A stretch of 64,000 nucleotides of DNA from Stratiolaelaps scimitus (Eukaryota > Arthropoda > Arachnida > Mesostigmata > Laelapidae), in assembly GCA_019614645.1 (NCBI GenBank), contig JABWDB010000035.1, forward strand, positions 2,976,001 to 3,040,000, written 5' to 3'. Of the stretch, positions 26,011-37,399 are shown one piece after another. Both the position numbers and the translations under genes were made by a program. The notes beneath the pieces are model-generated. The model searched no databases and was not told the DNA's origin. It saw only the letters and a list, made by a program, of their open reading frames with translations. Every line of letters starts with the position of its first letter. Positions within the stretch are counted from its first letter, which is position 1.

Positions 26011-26058
26011 TGCGACTGGGTAGCTTTTATAAATTGCGACTGGGTGGCTTTTATAAAC
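26011..26058. repeat. 24-bp tandem duplication
   Basis: Two adjacent copies beginning TGCGACTGGGT, differing at two positions. Confidence 0.9.
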
Positions 26059-26597
26059 TCCACCATACGGGGTATGTCCGAGAAAGCAGAGATTCTGCAC
26101 TAGAGACTGAAGTTGTGTGTATATGTTGCAGCTCAGCTAAACATTGCTGCAATACTGTTTAATAGAATCTAGACTGTGTTTAGTGAAACGAAAATAATCA
26201 ATAGGTAAACCACGCCGTCAACAGAAGATTTGGCCCTATTATATAATCGTTTTTCCTAGGTGAATAGGAGACCATATGGTTATTGAGATTACGTAACATT
26301 TTCTTGAATCCGACACGCTCAATCATCAGCTCAGGGAGTGGGCCTCTGCATGCAATATATGTATATATATCGCTCTTGTATAAGAGTACCTTTGCCTATT
26401 CAGCTAAGGCAAACTGAATAACGGGCTGCCTTTCACTTGTTGGAATCTCTTGGGTAGAGATGTCTTCGGACTCTCGCTCGAGACAAACTATGAATTGGGA
26501 AATCTATGACTGAAAAAGTTTAATACTAACTTATTGGACATACTGTCCACATTATGCAGGACGTCCTACCAATTTGATGTCTTCTACTTATACGGTA

Positions 26598-26637
26598 GAT
26601 CATGAGCCCCGCCCCATCTGGGATCATGAGCCCCGCC
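26598..26637. repeat. Short direct duplication, 24-bp period
   Basis: GATCATGAGCCCCGCC occurs at 26598-26613 and 26622-26637, directly upstream of the family B SINE copy. Confidence 0.85.
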
Positions 26638-26659
26638 GAATTTACTCAAGGTTAACTGT

Positions 26660-26735
26660 CTGTCTCAGCGTGGTGGTTTGGACGGCTAAGTCCCTAGCTG
26701 GAAAAACCCAGAGGCCGCAGGTTCGAGTCGCTAAA
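26660..26735 (+). mobile_element. tRNA-derived SINE, family B, copy 1
   Basis: An A-box-like CAGCGTGGTGG (26666-26676) is followed by a B box GGTTCGAGTCGC (26720-26731). The segment between them, including GGACGGCTAAGTC and AGAGGCCGCAG, closely matches the minus-strand copy at 52440-52580. The spacing suits a tRNA with a long variable arm (Leu/Ser type). Where the tail ends is not clear. Confidence 0.6.
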
Positions 26736-28818
26736 GAGAACGTAAGCATTGTAAAGCTACAGTTCCGTTAGTAAACCAATAAAACCTTTACCTTCACCCC
26801 TAATATCGGATTTAAAATGGAACAACTGCAATAAAGTTTATGGTGGCAATTGATCTTTGTGATAAATATATTAAACTACAAACTTTAGGCCAGGTGGCGA
26901 ACAGCCAGCTGCAAGAGGACAACAGATCAAGTGGCACCGTCGGGACGTCCCCGGAGAAAATTTCCAATAGAACATACGTTCGAAGCGCGGAGAATACAAA
27001 CATCTATCAAAACACCTGCGTTGTTCCGTATCCCCAGGGAGCCCTCAAGGATCCCTCGCTGTTCGCGGGTTCTGAAGTGGGAGAGCGGCAAGCGCGGACA
27101 CCTATCAAGAAGTCTCACCCACCATTCTAAAAATCAAACTTGATCAGGACCAAATGTACACAAATCCGATATCTGTTTTAAAATGTACTTCAGTATAGCG
27201 CTTCAAAGATGAACCCCATATGTATCCTACTCAATTAGACATTTGCCGATGGAATTTCATTCGTCATTCTGAATCCAGCCGCTTGCTATATCCATACAGT
27301 ACTGACCCATCTGACAACTTACTGGGTGGTAAAAAAAAAAAGCTCTTAGAATATGACATAGCCAGTGAACGTTAATAATAATAGATTATCAGTTTAGGAC
27401 CGAAAGCTAAATATCGTAGCACACATGTTATTCCAGCTACTGGCAACTTGAGCACAAGTTCAAGGAAGCTGTCAACGAAAATAACAGAATCCAAACCACT
27501 GAGCCTTTCTATATTTAGTTCTTCCTCCCAACACAGTTGCAATCGTGCACCGGTCACCACAGGTAACCCCAGTGTACCTGTACAATATTATACAGTAAGT
27601 GATCACCTTTTATAGGTGTTAGATCACCTGCTCGATGTTTCAAGCGGCGCTTCACAAGTTCAGTACGGCAACGTCATTTCGAAATCGGGCAAGCACTTTT
27701 CCGTCAGGCACCCGTGCCAGCTTCTCCCTCTCAACGATCTCAATGTGTGACCATTTATCATTATCGAAGACGCGGGTGTGAAGGTCCCATCCATTTCAGC
27801 GATGGCGCATGGCGTGGCCTCTCGCAATTGAGAGGTAGGTCAGATCGTGCAAACGGGTGGCAGTCGACCAGATCATCAAATTACCACAAGAAACAACAAC
27901 GGCTATCTCACCTGTTAACGATCGAGGTTGCAACTGTCGAGAGTTGGGCGAGAAAGAGAGAACCCTGTCTTTGATATGACCAAGGACAGAGTGAAACGCA
28001 ACACGAGTGCATACTCGAGCTTAGAGAGAACAAGATGAAAATCGCTGTCAGATCGGCGGCAGTCTTGTTAGGTGCTTAGCGCAATCTGCAATTTTGATTG
28101 ATATTAGTAAATACACTGGCAAGACACCGCTAGATATACTAAATAAAGTTATCTTTCCTTTAAAGGGTGCTATTGTTTGAAGCTATACTAATTGCAAAAA
28201 TGCGCGCCAGTCAAGAATCCTCTCACAAGAATGGGGCGTAACTAACAAATCAATGATCGTCATCGTCTCGGGCGAAAGCGTGATGTTACATCATGATTCA
28301 CAGAAATCCCGAGGATTTCGAACTTCGACCAACAGGTGGTGAGGTCTCCGGCTGACGCCCAACTCATCGTCATTATGTATCACAGTGTATATACGTATTC
28401 GTATTTATAATACGCGCGAATCTTCCCAGTCTCTGTTTCACGAATTGCTTACTTCGCATTGCGAGCTACCACCAGCGAGCTTATGTTTAGCCTGGCACTT
28501 CATATCTATTGTGCGCCCGGCAATCATCGCCTATAGACTGGCCACACGAACATGGCGCGCAATTACGTAGTTTCTACCTGTCTCTAAACGGACTTAATCT
28601 AGATCAATCTACAGACTATGCTGTTTGTCAATCGGAGGATAACAACCAACCCTTTGTTTTGGCGATTATCGGAAAAGGTTTTCGTCGATTTCGACAATTG
28701 CCGAATGTATCCGTTCTCGAGCTTGCGTAGAACGCGATATATTTCTGTGGGAGGCCGACGTGAGTTGTTCACATCGGCATTTTTCATATGGGTGTACCTC
28801 ACCTTTGTCGTGGTATCT
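26736..28818. other. Non-coding stretch
   Basis: No gene recognised. An 11-base A run lies near 27331. Open frames are short and without domains. Confidence 0.5.
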
Positions 28819-29848
28819 GTGCCCTAGCCAGAATGTTGCCAGGGACCTGCTAGCTACTGAGAGAAGCCTCAGGCTTCCGGCTGGGAATCTCGATCCGACC
28901 ATGGGCCGGAGGGCCACCCTCGACGCCTGACAGCGAGAGTGGGCCCAGGTTACTCCGGGAGTGACGAAGGGGTGTTGGACTAAAAGCCTGATACCAGACC
29001 TCAGGGTGTGGTTGGAGTGCAACATGGGTGAGCTCGCGTACGAAGCGACGCAGGTGCTGACGGCCGTGGGCAGTTCCAGACCTACATGGCCAAGATCGGA
29101 AAGACCCAGGTGGACATATGCGTGCTGTGCGACGCGGGCGAGGTGGACGACGTCGAGTACACAGTGACCCAATGTGTGTCACTAGCAGCAGCCAGGCAGG
29201 GGGGCTCGAGGGAGGTTACGGGGAAATCAGTCCGAGAGCTCGTGGCCCATATGGTCAAATCGAGGGAAGCCTGGGCGGAGGTCGTAGACTGGATGGGGGG
29301 ATCATCAAGCTAAAGGAGAGTAAGGAGAGACACAGAAGGGCCCGAGTGAGCCACCAAAGCCCCTCCCCTGGGGGGTCTCGGAGGCCCGCTCCACCGTTAG
29401 CTAGACCGGCTTCCCCCGCGCATTCCCGCTCAAGGCCGGGGATAGGTGGACCGAGCAGCCGGTACCTCTTGGGTATATTGGCTGGCCTGTCACGGGGGCC
29501 TCCTCCTTCACCAGTCTCTCCCCGCGCATTTCCGCTACGGGCCGGGGACTAGGTGACCGAGCGTTCCCGTGCAGGACCCCAACACGGAAGCCACAATAGT
29601 CATAGGAGACTAAGGCACCCGGCGATGGAACACTAGCCGGAGCAGTACACACCTTCCCCAGAGATCGAAGTAATGCCAAGCGTGCCGTCTCTGGAGAAGA
29701 GATACACTCTCAGCAGAGGATGGTTTTAGCAGGCAGAGGCGTTTTGTCATCCACGTCAACCCTGCACTGGATCAGCCCACTTTCATGGAGATTGGAATGT
29801 CTCTGGCGGTGACCGTGCGTTTGAAGAAAATTTCCTCCTCTAAAAAAA
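28819..29848 (+). mobile_element. R1-clade-like LINE, 5'-truncated 3' end
   Basis: Base composition jumps to GC-rich at about 28819 and returns to AT-rich after an A run ending at 29848. Frames at 28930-29090 and 29086-29310 together read like the last part of an R1-type ORF2: TKGCWTKSLIPDLRVWLE, a GELAYEATQVLTAVG stretch, then after a frameshift a zinc-knuckle-like CVLCDAGEVDDVEYTVTQC. There the usual His before the last Cys is Tyr. REAWAEVVDWM ends the protein. A roughly 500-base 3' UTR follows, with a directly repeated ~42-base unit. The last ~180 bases recur at 42556-42740 and end in the same CCTCCTCT plus A run, which fixes the true 3' end. A candidate 6-bp target duplication GTATCT lies at 28813-28818 and 29849-29854. 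The copy is dead. Confidence 0.75.
29414..29561 (+). repeat. Direct repeats in the LINE 3' UTR
   Basis: Two ~42-base units, starting CCCCGCGCATT at 29414 and about 29520, share GGCCGGGGA and AGGTG/GACCGAGC words and are about 106 bases apart. They lie entirely in the untranslated tail. Confidence 0.7.
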
Positions 29849-29859
29849 GTATCTAAAGA

Positions 29860-31500
29860 TAGATGAAATATGTATCAAAATTTATAGAATGATTCAGAGT
29901 TTTGTGAAATATCTAGGAATAGTTGAATGTTTGTGCTTGAAGAAACGCACATTCACATAATGTTTATTCCAATTAATAATATATCTTGCATTTCTAAGCA
30001 GACATTATTCTCGTCTGTATTCAATTAGCTATCATGAGAGAAACACAATGTAACCGGGGTCAATTACATGTTCAGTTCTTCTCAACAAATATCGATAACG
30101 TGCACTCAAAGTAGCACTCTTACGTGCCTAGCTGCTTACACGTTGGACCGAAGAGTCGCAGAAGCTGAAGATTATTGTTAGGCAACCGTTAGAACGTGTG
30201 ATAGTGCATTATTTGGCAATAATATGTCAACCGACGCACAGACCTGAGAAATTCAAGTCAATCTGTACCTTTAAGAATATGTGGTAGCTGTTTTTAAAGC
30301 TATTTTATGATTATGTTGGCTTTCGTGCGTCTGTTTGCCATGGCAAATAGGCCGTCTTGTATTTGCGATACGTAGACCACCTTTAGCAAACATTCTGTTA
30401 TGTTTGATTTGAATAAACATCGAAGCGTACACCGAAATGCTCCGACGATACACCTACAGCAACATATATACACGCTGGATGGTACATCCATTGTATACAC
30501 AATCGGATCCACTACGGACTATATTCGGACATCTTTGTCGATATATTTCAGCTCGTATACGAGCTTGGCTTCCGGCGACGTCAGTGCGGATCGACCCATC
30601 CGGACTCCTACAGGACAGGCTGATTCATCGCTTGCGTGTAAACACCAAACGTTTACACCTGTATTGCATTGTGTGGAGCGGCTGGATCAGCTTTGCCAGG
30701 CATCTGCTATAATATTGCTACGAATCCTTTGCCTTGGCACATTTTACGTGCCAACAGAAAATTTCCTGGTTCTCTTCGCTCCGTTAACATGAGTTCTCAA
30801 CGCATGGCAATGCCGGCGATATTGGCGACGTTGCTCAACGAGCACGTCCTGAATGACCTTATCATTGCTGTTATTCGGCTTTTGAAGAACACGGTGGGTA
30901 CAGAGTCGATACAATAATTTCTCGTACTGCAGAAGTGCTCCAAGAAAAGTACGCTCTATCCTAGAGTGGTCGAAATGTCAAGGCAGCAGATAGTTCATTC
31001 AAGGGAAAATGTAAAATGGGCCACTTTCGCGCGCTGGTGATTCGTGGAGGCATGATGCCCGTGTCTGGTGACTGAAAGCTTACAATGATCTATGATTATA
31101 CCTCGCCTCTCCTCTGCAGAATGAGATGTGGCTCCACAAATGCCAAATGCGCCGTACGGGCGGGATAAAGGGGCGTTATTCATTGTAGTTCGAAATGTGG
31201 ACTGACCCAGTTCAAAGGGCGTGCACTGCGGGAGTGTATTCTCCTATGGGAAGCTTTCGGAGCCAAGCTGCACGTGCGCTGGGAGCCGGCTGATAGCCGA
31301 TCATCAGACATCCTTTGTGTATACACCAACCCAGTGCGTCCAGTGCCCATTGAATGTCATTAAGGCAGGCTTGATGCTGTTGTCAGCGTCACTGATGCGA
31401 GGACTCCGATGGCTTAGGCTATCAGCGTTGCAGAAACGACCAGCTGTGACAAATCATTTCACACATCATCGATTAGGTTGCAGCTGGATCATAGTACTAA
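29860..31500. other. Non-coding stretch
   Basis: No gene recognised. The ~130-codon + frame at 30400-30792 has no domain and no matching splice signals. Confidence 0.5.
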
Positions 31501-31604
31501 CTAAAGGTTAAGAGCTGAGGCCTGTCAGATAGGGGGGAACAGCTGAGGGTCAGCTCGAAAAAACAATTAAGGTATGTGTATGAAGTGACAGAAATCAGAT
31601 TTGG
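31501..31604 (+). repeat. Dispersed repeat R3, copy 2
   Basis: Matches 13812-13895 along AGGCCTGTCAGATAGGGG through GTGACAGAAATC. It extends further 5' (CTAAAGGTTAAGAGCTG), and that extension is also present in the inverted copy at 57492-57557. A (TG)n tract at 31613-31632 follows directly. Confidence 0.8.
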
Positions 31605-31609
31605 GTACC

Positions 31610-33200
31610 ACGCGTGTGTGTGTGTGTGTGTTTATGCTGAAACTTGAAGTAAGAAATGTATTGACGGAACACAGCATGTGAATAAATATATGTGCCAAAA
31701 CTCCTGAAAACGTGTCCAGCAATTTTTATCGTTATCGAGGGCAGATTTTCCCTGACGAGAAAATGCGTTTGCTAGAAGCAACATGTCTGTGAACAATCAT
31801 TTCTGTGTCCAAATATCTAAAAATAAAACTATCCCGGAACGTTGATGATGCTGATTTGTGCTAGCTGTGGATTGGGATAACAGACGTGTGAGAACGTGTT
31901 TCGCTGATGTACAGTAAGGGCCCTACGCGACCCCAAAGCTTCGTTGTGTATCTACAAGCAATCCGTTCAAATAGCTAACTGCTGCAACGCCGAGGTGCCA
32001 TCGAAATCAAGACACTCTCAGGAGCAGCGCCGCAAAGACAATTTTATAAGTAAGCCGTTTTTGGAAAGAGATGTACTCCAAGAGAGATTAGTTGTCGTTC
32101 TGGTGGACAACAGGAAGTCGCTCAGGAGAAAACCGAAATCGATATGGAATCCAATTCGGGCTTTCCGACCACGGTTGGAATCCGACGGCAAAACTGCTCA
32201 TAGATTGGCGATAGTCACTTGGTCCCGGTAATAAAAACCAAATGAACTCACCGTGGGGTGCAAGGCTAAGATGTGATAAAGGTATCAGTGCACTTTACTT
32301 GGGGTATATGGGCATGCTTTGCTACTGTTCGTGTGCGATGCCGTAAGCGCAAATTTCGGATATTCACGTGCCATCATGTATCACGCTTTCTTCGGCTATT
32401 TCCACTTGAAGAGTCCCGATACATCTGTATGATTATCGTCGGCCTTCCTGCTTAATATTCCGTTGAACACAGGAACGAGCGGTGATGCCATTTAACTGAC
32501 TGGATCTGTTTCGTATAATTTACTACAGGAGTCGGAAACTATCTATCTACATCTTTCAAGTGGGTGTTGCACGCGCTGAACGCATCACAACCGCAACACG
32601 TGGGGTGCGTCGGTGGCAGAAAGATCTGCAATCTATTAAAAAAAAAACATGAGTTTAATCCAGCTCTTTTTGAATTATTAATATATAGTAAAATGCGATT
32701 GCACGAACGGGATTAATTTGCTCTACATATATAGACGCAATGAGAATATGGAGAACAAAAGGCGATGCTACTGTGTAAAAATGCCAAAAATGCATCTTAA
32801 CATGGTTGCAGAAGGGCGATTAAGTTTCTCGCAAATTGTCCTATGCAAATTACTTCATCCGTAGATTGGTTATCTGCAATAAGTCGATTCTGTGCGAAGG
32901 AGATCGTAATGAGAAATTGCACAAATTGGACAACAACTGGAACCTCCTTCTGGTCAATCATACAACTACCGTAGGGAAAGAAACTGCTAGCTTGATTTAA
33001 AATTTATTTGCAATCAAGGTGGCTTCTCAAAACGAACTTGTGTTTATTAACCTATACTTTCTCAAAAATATTCACCAGTTAATCAGCTAACAATACAAAC
33101 AAACGTGTTTTTTTTAACAGACGCTTGACAGTGATTGGCTAATGCCTGACTTTGTCGTTGAGAGAACATTTGCAATTGGGTCTGGAAATGTGAATTTGTT
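31610..33200. other. Non-coding stretch
   Basis: No gene recognised. The + frame at 31944-32231 lacks any domain. A run of 11 A follows a GC-richer patch at about 32638, but no flanking duplication was found. Confidence 0.45.
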
Positions 33201-33204
33201 ATGT

Positions 33205-33290
33205 CGCGTGGTAGCAACCTTTCGGGTTTGCACGAGATCCGGCCGAGTGATAGCTAGGTTATACCGTCATCTTGCCACTACGCCATCCCC
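33205..33290 (-). mobile_element. Degenerate tRNA-like SINE, family D
   Basis: On the minus strand there is an exact A-box match TGGCGTAGTGG (33285-33275). A weak B-box-like CGTGCAAACCCGA follows about 40 bases downstream (near 33234-33222). Only one copy is seen. Confidence 0.35.
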
Positions 33291-34787
33291 GAAGCGGGAA
33301 ATCTGATAGCGTCGATATTTGACACTTAGTAGACATTGGAAAAGGCCGTTGAAGACACTTGGCCGTTCGTACGCTTCTTTGCAAACTTTCCCTGGGTTCT
33401 AACCTCTTGACTCGCGGATGTTCGAAACCGAAAGGGCTCGTTGTTCAAGTGGTGCGAGACGTGTGGAGGTCCAACCTTCACAGCTGAGCAATGGCGTTAG
33501 GTCGACACTAGGTGGCTTCATAAATAGCTCTTCGATAGAGCTTCCAGTGCATTATTGTTTTGTCTAACTTCAATCACATTATTGCACCTAGAGTATATAT
33601 TAACAATAGGAACAGTAATAATGATAATAATTATTATTATCTACGTATAAATATTAGGAAAACAGGTCGCGTGTTTCTAGCTAGATGTAAAAAAAGCATT
33701 AAACTTGAAACGGCTCCTCACGGAGGCCTGCCTTTTTAGTTAAAGCCACCGAAATCTCTCTGTTGGGGCCACTAGGTTCAGATTTGGCATCGCAGTTGAA
33801 ATAGAGAAACTCCCCAGAGTGTGATCAAGACCCGATGTGGCTGATTCCTCTGTGTGCTTTATGCCTCCGTAGGTACGCCGAAATGAGATCTTACCTCATT
33901 CAGCGACTAAAATCGTATTTCTCAGGTAGAGAATGGAAGTTGTGGGTTTTACGCTGTCAGGTTCACCGAGAACCGAACCGGAGAATGATATCAATGCAGA
34001 TCGAAGCTATACACCAATCTGAGAACTACATCTAATACTCACATATGTGGGGGTAAAAATAACCTATATTGTAGAATAAATACTGTAAAGGAACAATATT
34101 TTAGCATGCAAAAAAAACATTTTTTTTAATGAATCCTTTTTAGTCTATAGTTGAAGGGCGTTTATCAAGGCGATGTCCAGCGGGGTCGAGTTTCCCACGT
34201 TATTGTTTAGTTGGTACACACATCAGGCGCTGGTCTGTGGGCACTGTTGTAGAAACAAGCATGAAAGAGTCTGAGTTCGAGGGGTCGAGAGGGCGCAGCG
34301 GTTCGGGGGAAGAGGCCCAATTGCGCCTTCGAGGTCGTCTAAGAACAACCAGTACCCTCATGCATTACATGATGTTGTAGGTAGGCCACTGGGTAGAGTA
34401 CATCAACGGCATGCCTAGTCAAAGGGACGAGACGTTCGTACACACACACACACAAGTATACACAGGCACACACAAACATAACGAAAATGGCAGCGGCGGC
34501 GGGATAGGAGTCCGGTTGCCTAACAATTCTAATCTCAGGGACGTTCAAGCAAGCTCTCCTCTCTTTCATACGCTATAACGTCGAACTGTAAACAAATAAC
34601 GCAGCAGCCGCACTCCTACTTCGGGAGGGGTGTACCGATTTTGCAAGAATCCCCACGTGCCAGCGTGATTCAGTTCCGGCGATTAACCTTACGAAATAAC
34701 TTGTTGAATAATATAAGACGCGTTAGATATATATAATATATATTTTTTCCATTATATGGGATTTCTGATGTTAGTCAGCAGATAGAT

Positions 34788-34832
<45 letters not shown>

Positions 34833-34880
34833 ATATACATTACATGTACAGTATTATATAGTAGGTACAGGTTTATTTTA
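33291..34880. other. Non-coding stretch
   Basis: No gene recognised. Contains (TAA)/(TTA) patches near 33617-33640, a (CA)n patch at 34441-34454 and a long (TA)n tract at 34790-34841 just before the mariner. Confidence 0.5.
34790..34841. repeat. (TA)n microsatellite
   Basis: The longest pure TA tract in the window outside the 54.8 kb cluster, with about 20 units before a CTATATACAT end. Confidence 0.95.
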
Positions 34881-34882
34881 TA

Positions 34883-35582
34883 GGTTGATTAAATAGTTCC
34901 CGCTGCCTAGAAGGTGGACTCGTTGCCGACTCGTTCTGCCGTGCTCGCGCATGAGCTAAGTGCGGGAGGAGGCTTGTTTTCATCTAATTCGGATCTGCTT
35001 TCGGGAGGCCTACAGTGATCGACGACATGTGTTAAAAATGAAAATCCACGAAAATCCAACGGTAACTACTCGAGAACTAGCGGCAGAACTTGAAACTAGC
35101 CACTCAAGTATCGTAAGCGCACTGAAATAGCTTGGATTTAAGAAAAAGTTGTCGAAACGGGTACCAATATGTAGAAGGTATGTTGGGTGTTTGGTGGGAT
35201 ATTCGGGACATCATACACCATGAGCCTCTGCCAACGGGCCAAACACTCAATTCAGTCCTGTATTGTCAGCAGCTGGAGCCGGTTGAAAAAAAATTATGAA
35301 AACCCTAAAACCTGAAAAACCTGAAAACCCGAAAGTTGGGGCTCGCGAACTATCTTAGTACAAAAAAGTTCAACTCAAAAGAATATGTCGAAAAAGGGTT
35401 GTGCGACTATTTATACCAAAAAAAGAGGACTTCTACAAAAAAGGCATTACCGACCTGGTGAAACGCTGGAGAAAGACCGTCGTAAACTGTGGGGACTACT
35501 TCAATTAATAGGAGAAGCGCGCAGGGAAACGCACCGACGATACAAGATTGGTACAAAAATAGCGGGAACTTTTTAATCAACT
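34883..35582 (+). mobile_element. Internally deleted mariner transposon
   Basis: Terminal inverted repeats of at least 22 bp (34883-34904 and 35561-35582) match at about 20 positions and are flanked by TA on both sides (34881-34882, 35583-35584), as expected for a mariner. Three transposase blocks remain in order. An N-terminal helix-turn-helix at 35038-35128 reads ENPTVTTRELAAELETSHSS. A first catalytic-Asp block from 35180 reads VWWDIRDIIHHEPL and then YCQQLEPVE. The C-terminal end reads DFYKKGITDLVKRW and stops at 35506-35508. At 700 bp against the usual ~1.3 kb, the middle of the catalytic domain, including the later acidic residues, is missing. Stops and frameshifts also break the blocks. 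It cannot make transposase. Confidence 0.9.
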
Positions 35583-35599
35583 TAATATATTATTGTGTG

Positions 35600-36893
35600 T
35601 CCTAATATATACAATATCTAATGACGCAATTGGGGATAGGGTGAGGTCGTCACGGACTCGAGAAAGGGTCTATGCACTGCTGCTTTGCACAGCTAGGGAA
35701 AGGTGTTGCAGAAGTACCATCGGCGCTTATGCCGGGTGGCGCGGAATAGCCTTCGAAGGATTAGCAATGAGAGGTCCGCCAAGGTTTTTAAAGGCAAGTG
35801 GGAAGAAGGCGTGAACTACCTGGGGGGTGTGGTACTTTCGTAGCTTGGTCTGAACCGCACGGCGAATCGGAGTTGGTTGACACAAGGGGTCTTAGAGTGT
35901 CAACCACCGTGCTGTCCCAAACGACGCACTGCCCTCGGTGGAAGGCGATGAGAGTGAGGTCGTCGAAGCGGCGCCCATTCCTCTGCAAGGGATACAGGCA
36001 CAACGGAGGGCCTTCACGAGCATGTCATCAAGCATCGCGTGGCGCAGCTAGCAACTGGCGCAGCGCTCGCGATAGGATGTGGGTCCATTAGCCGCGACAG
36101 GATCCTCGCAACAGCCATCGCTGTGGGCTGCAACCAGGGATACCCTAAGGCGGAGGTCCGTACAGAACCGGAGAGTGGGAGGTCGTCTAGGACAGGGGCA
36201 AGGGACGAAGAGGGCAGCGCGTGGTGCCACGCCTTTGCACGACGCCCTGCCAACCACGCGGAGGCGAGCCTTGTCAGCGACGTGTGGCGCTGAAGTCAAG
36301 AGCGAAGTCCCGGTGACTGGGTCTCATGGCTACGTTCAATCATCCATGTACCACAGCTGGAGGCGGACCTGGAGAAACGCAACAAGGTGCCCAAGGGTTC
36401 TGCAGAAGTCGAGCCCACAGGGTTCCCCTGCTGAACCCCCATTCTCAGCTGAAGATGGTGTGGTCCATGATCAGACGGGAAGAGTAGCGGTAGGCCAGGT
36501 CAACCAACGGGAAGCGACTGGGGTGGTTAGCGGCCTCCCGCAGAACGAGGTCCGGGAGACTGTGTTGAAAGCGTTGCGGAAGTCGAGCTTGACGAGGGCC
36601 GGTGCCGGGTGGGCGTGGGTGGGCGCGCGCCGTATGAACAGCGACGTCGGTCCCAGGCGGCTGGCAGAACCCCAACTGGTTTGGGCCAAGCAGGGTCCCG
36701 ACCGTGTCTTTCTCGTTGGCCCACGCTTTCTTAGATGCCAGGCGGGTCGCACAGAGTCAGCCTTCCTCTTGAGGGTGATGAAGCGGGCACCAAAGAGTGC
36801 GGGCCGTAACGCCGGTGGTGCCCTGCCGGAATGCATGCAGTCGGCCACCAGGGAGGATCTTCTAAAAATTATACGATAATGTGTAGGATCCAT
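35600..36893 (-). mobile_element. LINE A, 5'-truncated non-LTR retrotransposon
   Basis: Reading down the minus strand, RT motifs appear first. RPALFGARFITLKRKADSVR corresponds to the conserved start of the RT palm. ALVKLDFRNAFNTVSR (about 36600-36550) carries the motif A Asp. GVQQGNPVG (about 36445-36415), in another frame, is motif B. The YADD motif was not found. Next comes KAWHHALPSSSLAPVLDD (about 36230-36170) and GRRFDDLTLIAFHRGQCVVWDSTVVDTL (split here for length: GRRFDDLTLIAFHRG, then QCVVWDSTVVDTL, about 35990-35900), a C-terminal domain found in several LINE ORF2 proteins. Traces such as LLQHLSLAVQ reach about 35650. Several frameshifts and an internal deletion between motif B and the C-terminal domain make it dead. 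A 266-codon + frame across the same DNA is its antisense shadow. Confidence 0.8.
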
Positions 36894-36911
36894 TTTTCAC
36901 GTGGTCTCAGG

Positions 36912-37217
36912 TCATTTTTTACAGGAACCACATGCGAACTTTTTCAACCAACCTTTATAGTACCTGGCGAATTCCGTAAGATCATTTGGCACATTTTTAT
37001 GGCCATTAACAGGGATGTATCTCGCTCGAAGTTTGAAATGCAGACCGTTTGTATTGAAACCCATCGTATGAACGTTATCGTTGACGACATTTAGTGCAAA
37101 TTGACCTAAATCCATTTTCGAACATCGGTCTATTACAGAAATTGCTCCGTGAGATGTGTCAAGCTCTTCCATGTAGTGCTTACTTAGAAAAAAAATTGAA
37201 TAACGGCAAGAGTTCAA
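36912..37217 (-). other. Unrecognised 101-codon frame between two LINEs
   Basis: This frame lies exactly between LINE A and LINE B. It has an ATG, no internal stop and a Lys/Cys-rich C-terminus (WLKKFACGSCKK). Codon use looks less skewed than in the surrounding LINE DNA. I recognise no domain. It might be a remnant of another mobile element, a pseudogene fragment of a host gene, or a chance opening. The C-terminal CGSC could be half of a metal site, but that is speculation. Confidence 0.25.
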
Positions 37218-37399
37218 ATAATTCGGTCAAATAATTCCTTTTTATTCACACGAGTTGTATAATATTATAATATACCCATTTTACAAACTGTGTGCTAAGT
37301 TTATAAATATAGTTAAAATGTGCTTCCGCCAGTCGCTTTGGCGAGTCGGTCGTTGTTGTTGTTATTATCTAGACTCAATTTCATCAAATGGTTCAGTGA

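Noticed and set aside
28666..29172. 168-codon minus frame
   Set aside because: Antisense to the R1-like LINE C-terminal region read on the + strand.
36079..36879. 266-codon + strand frame, the longest in the window
   Set aside because: It lies antisense to LINE A, whose minus-strand RT and C-terminal motifs are clear. Its own translation has no domain.
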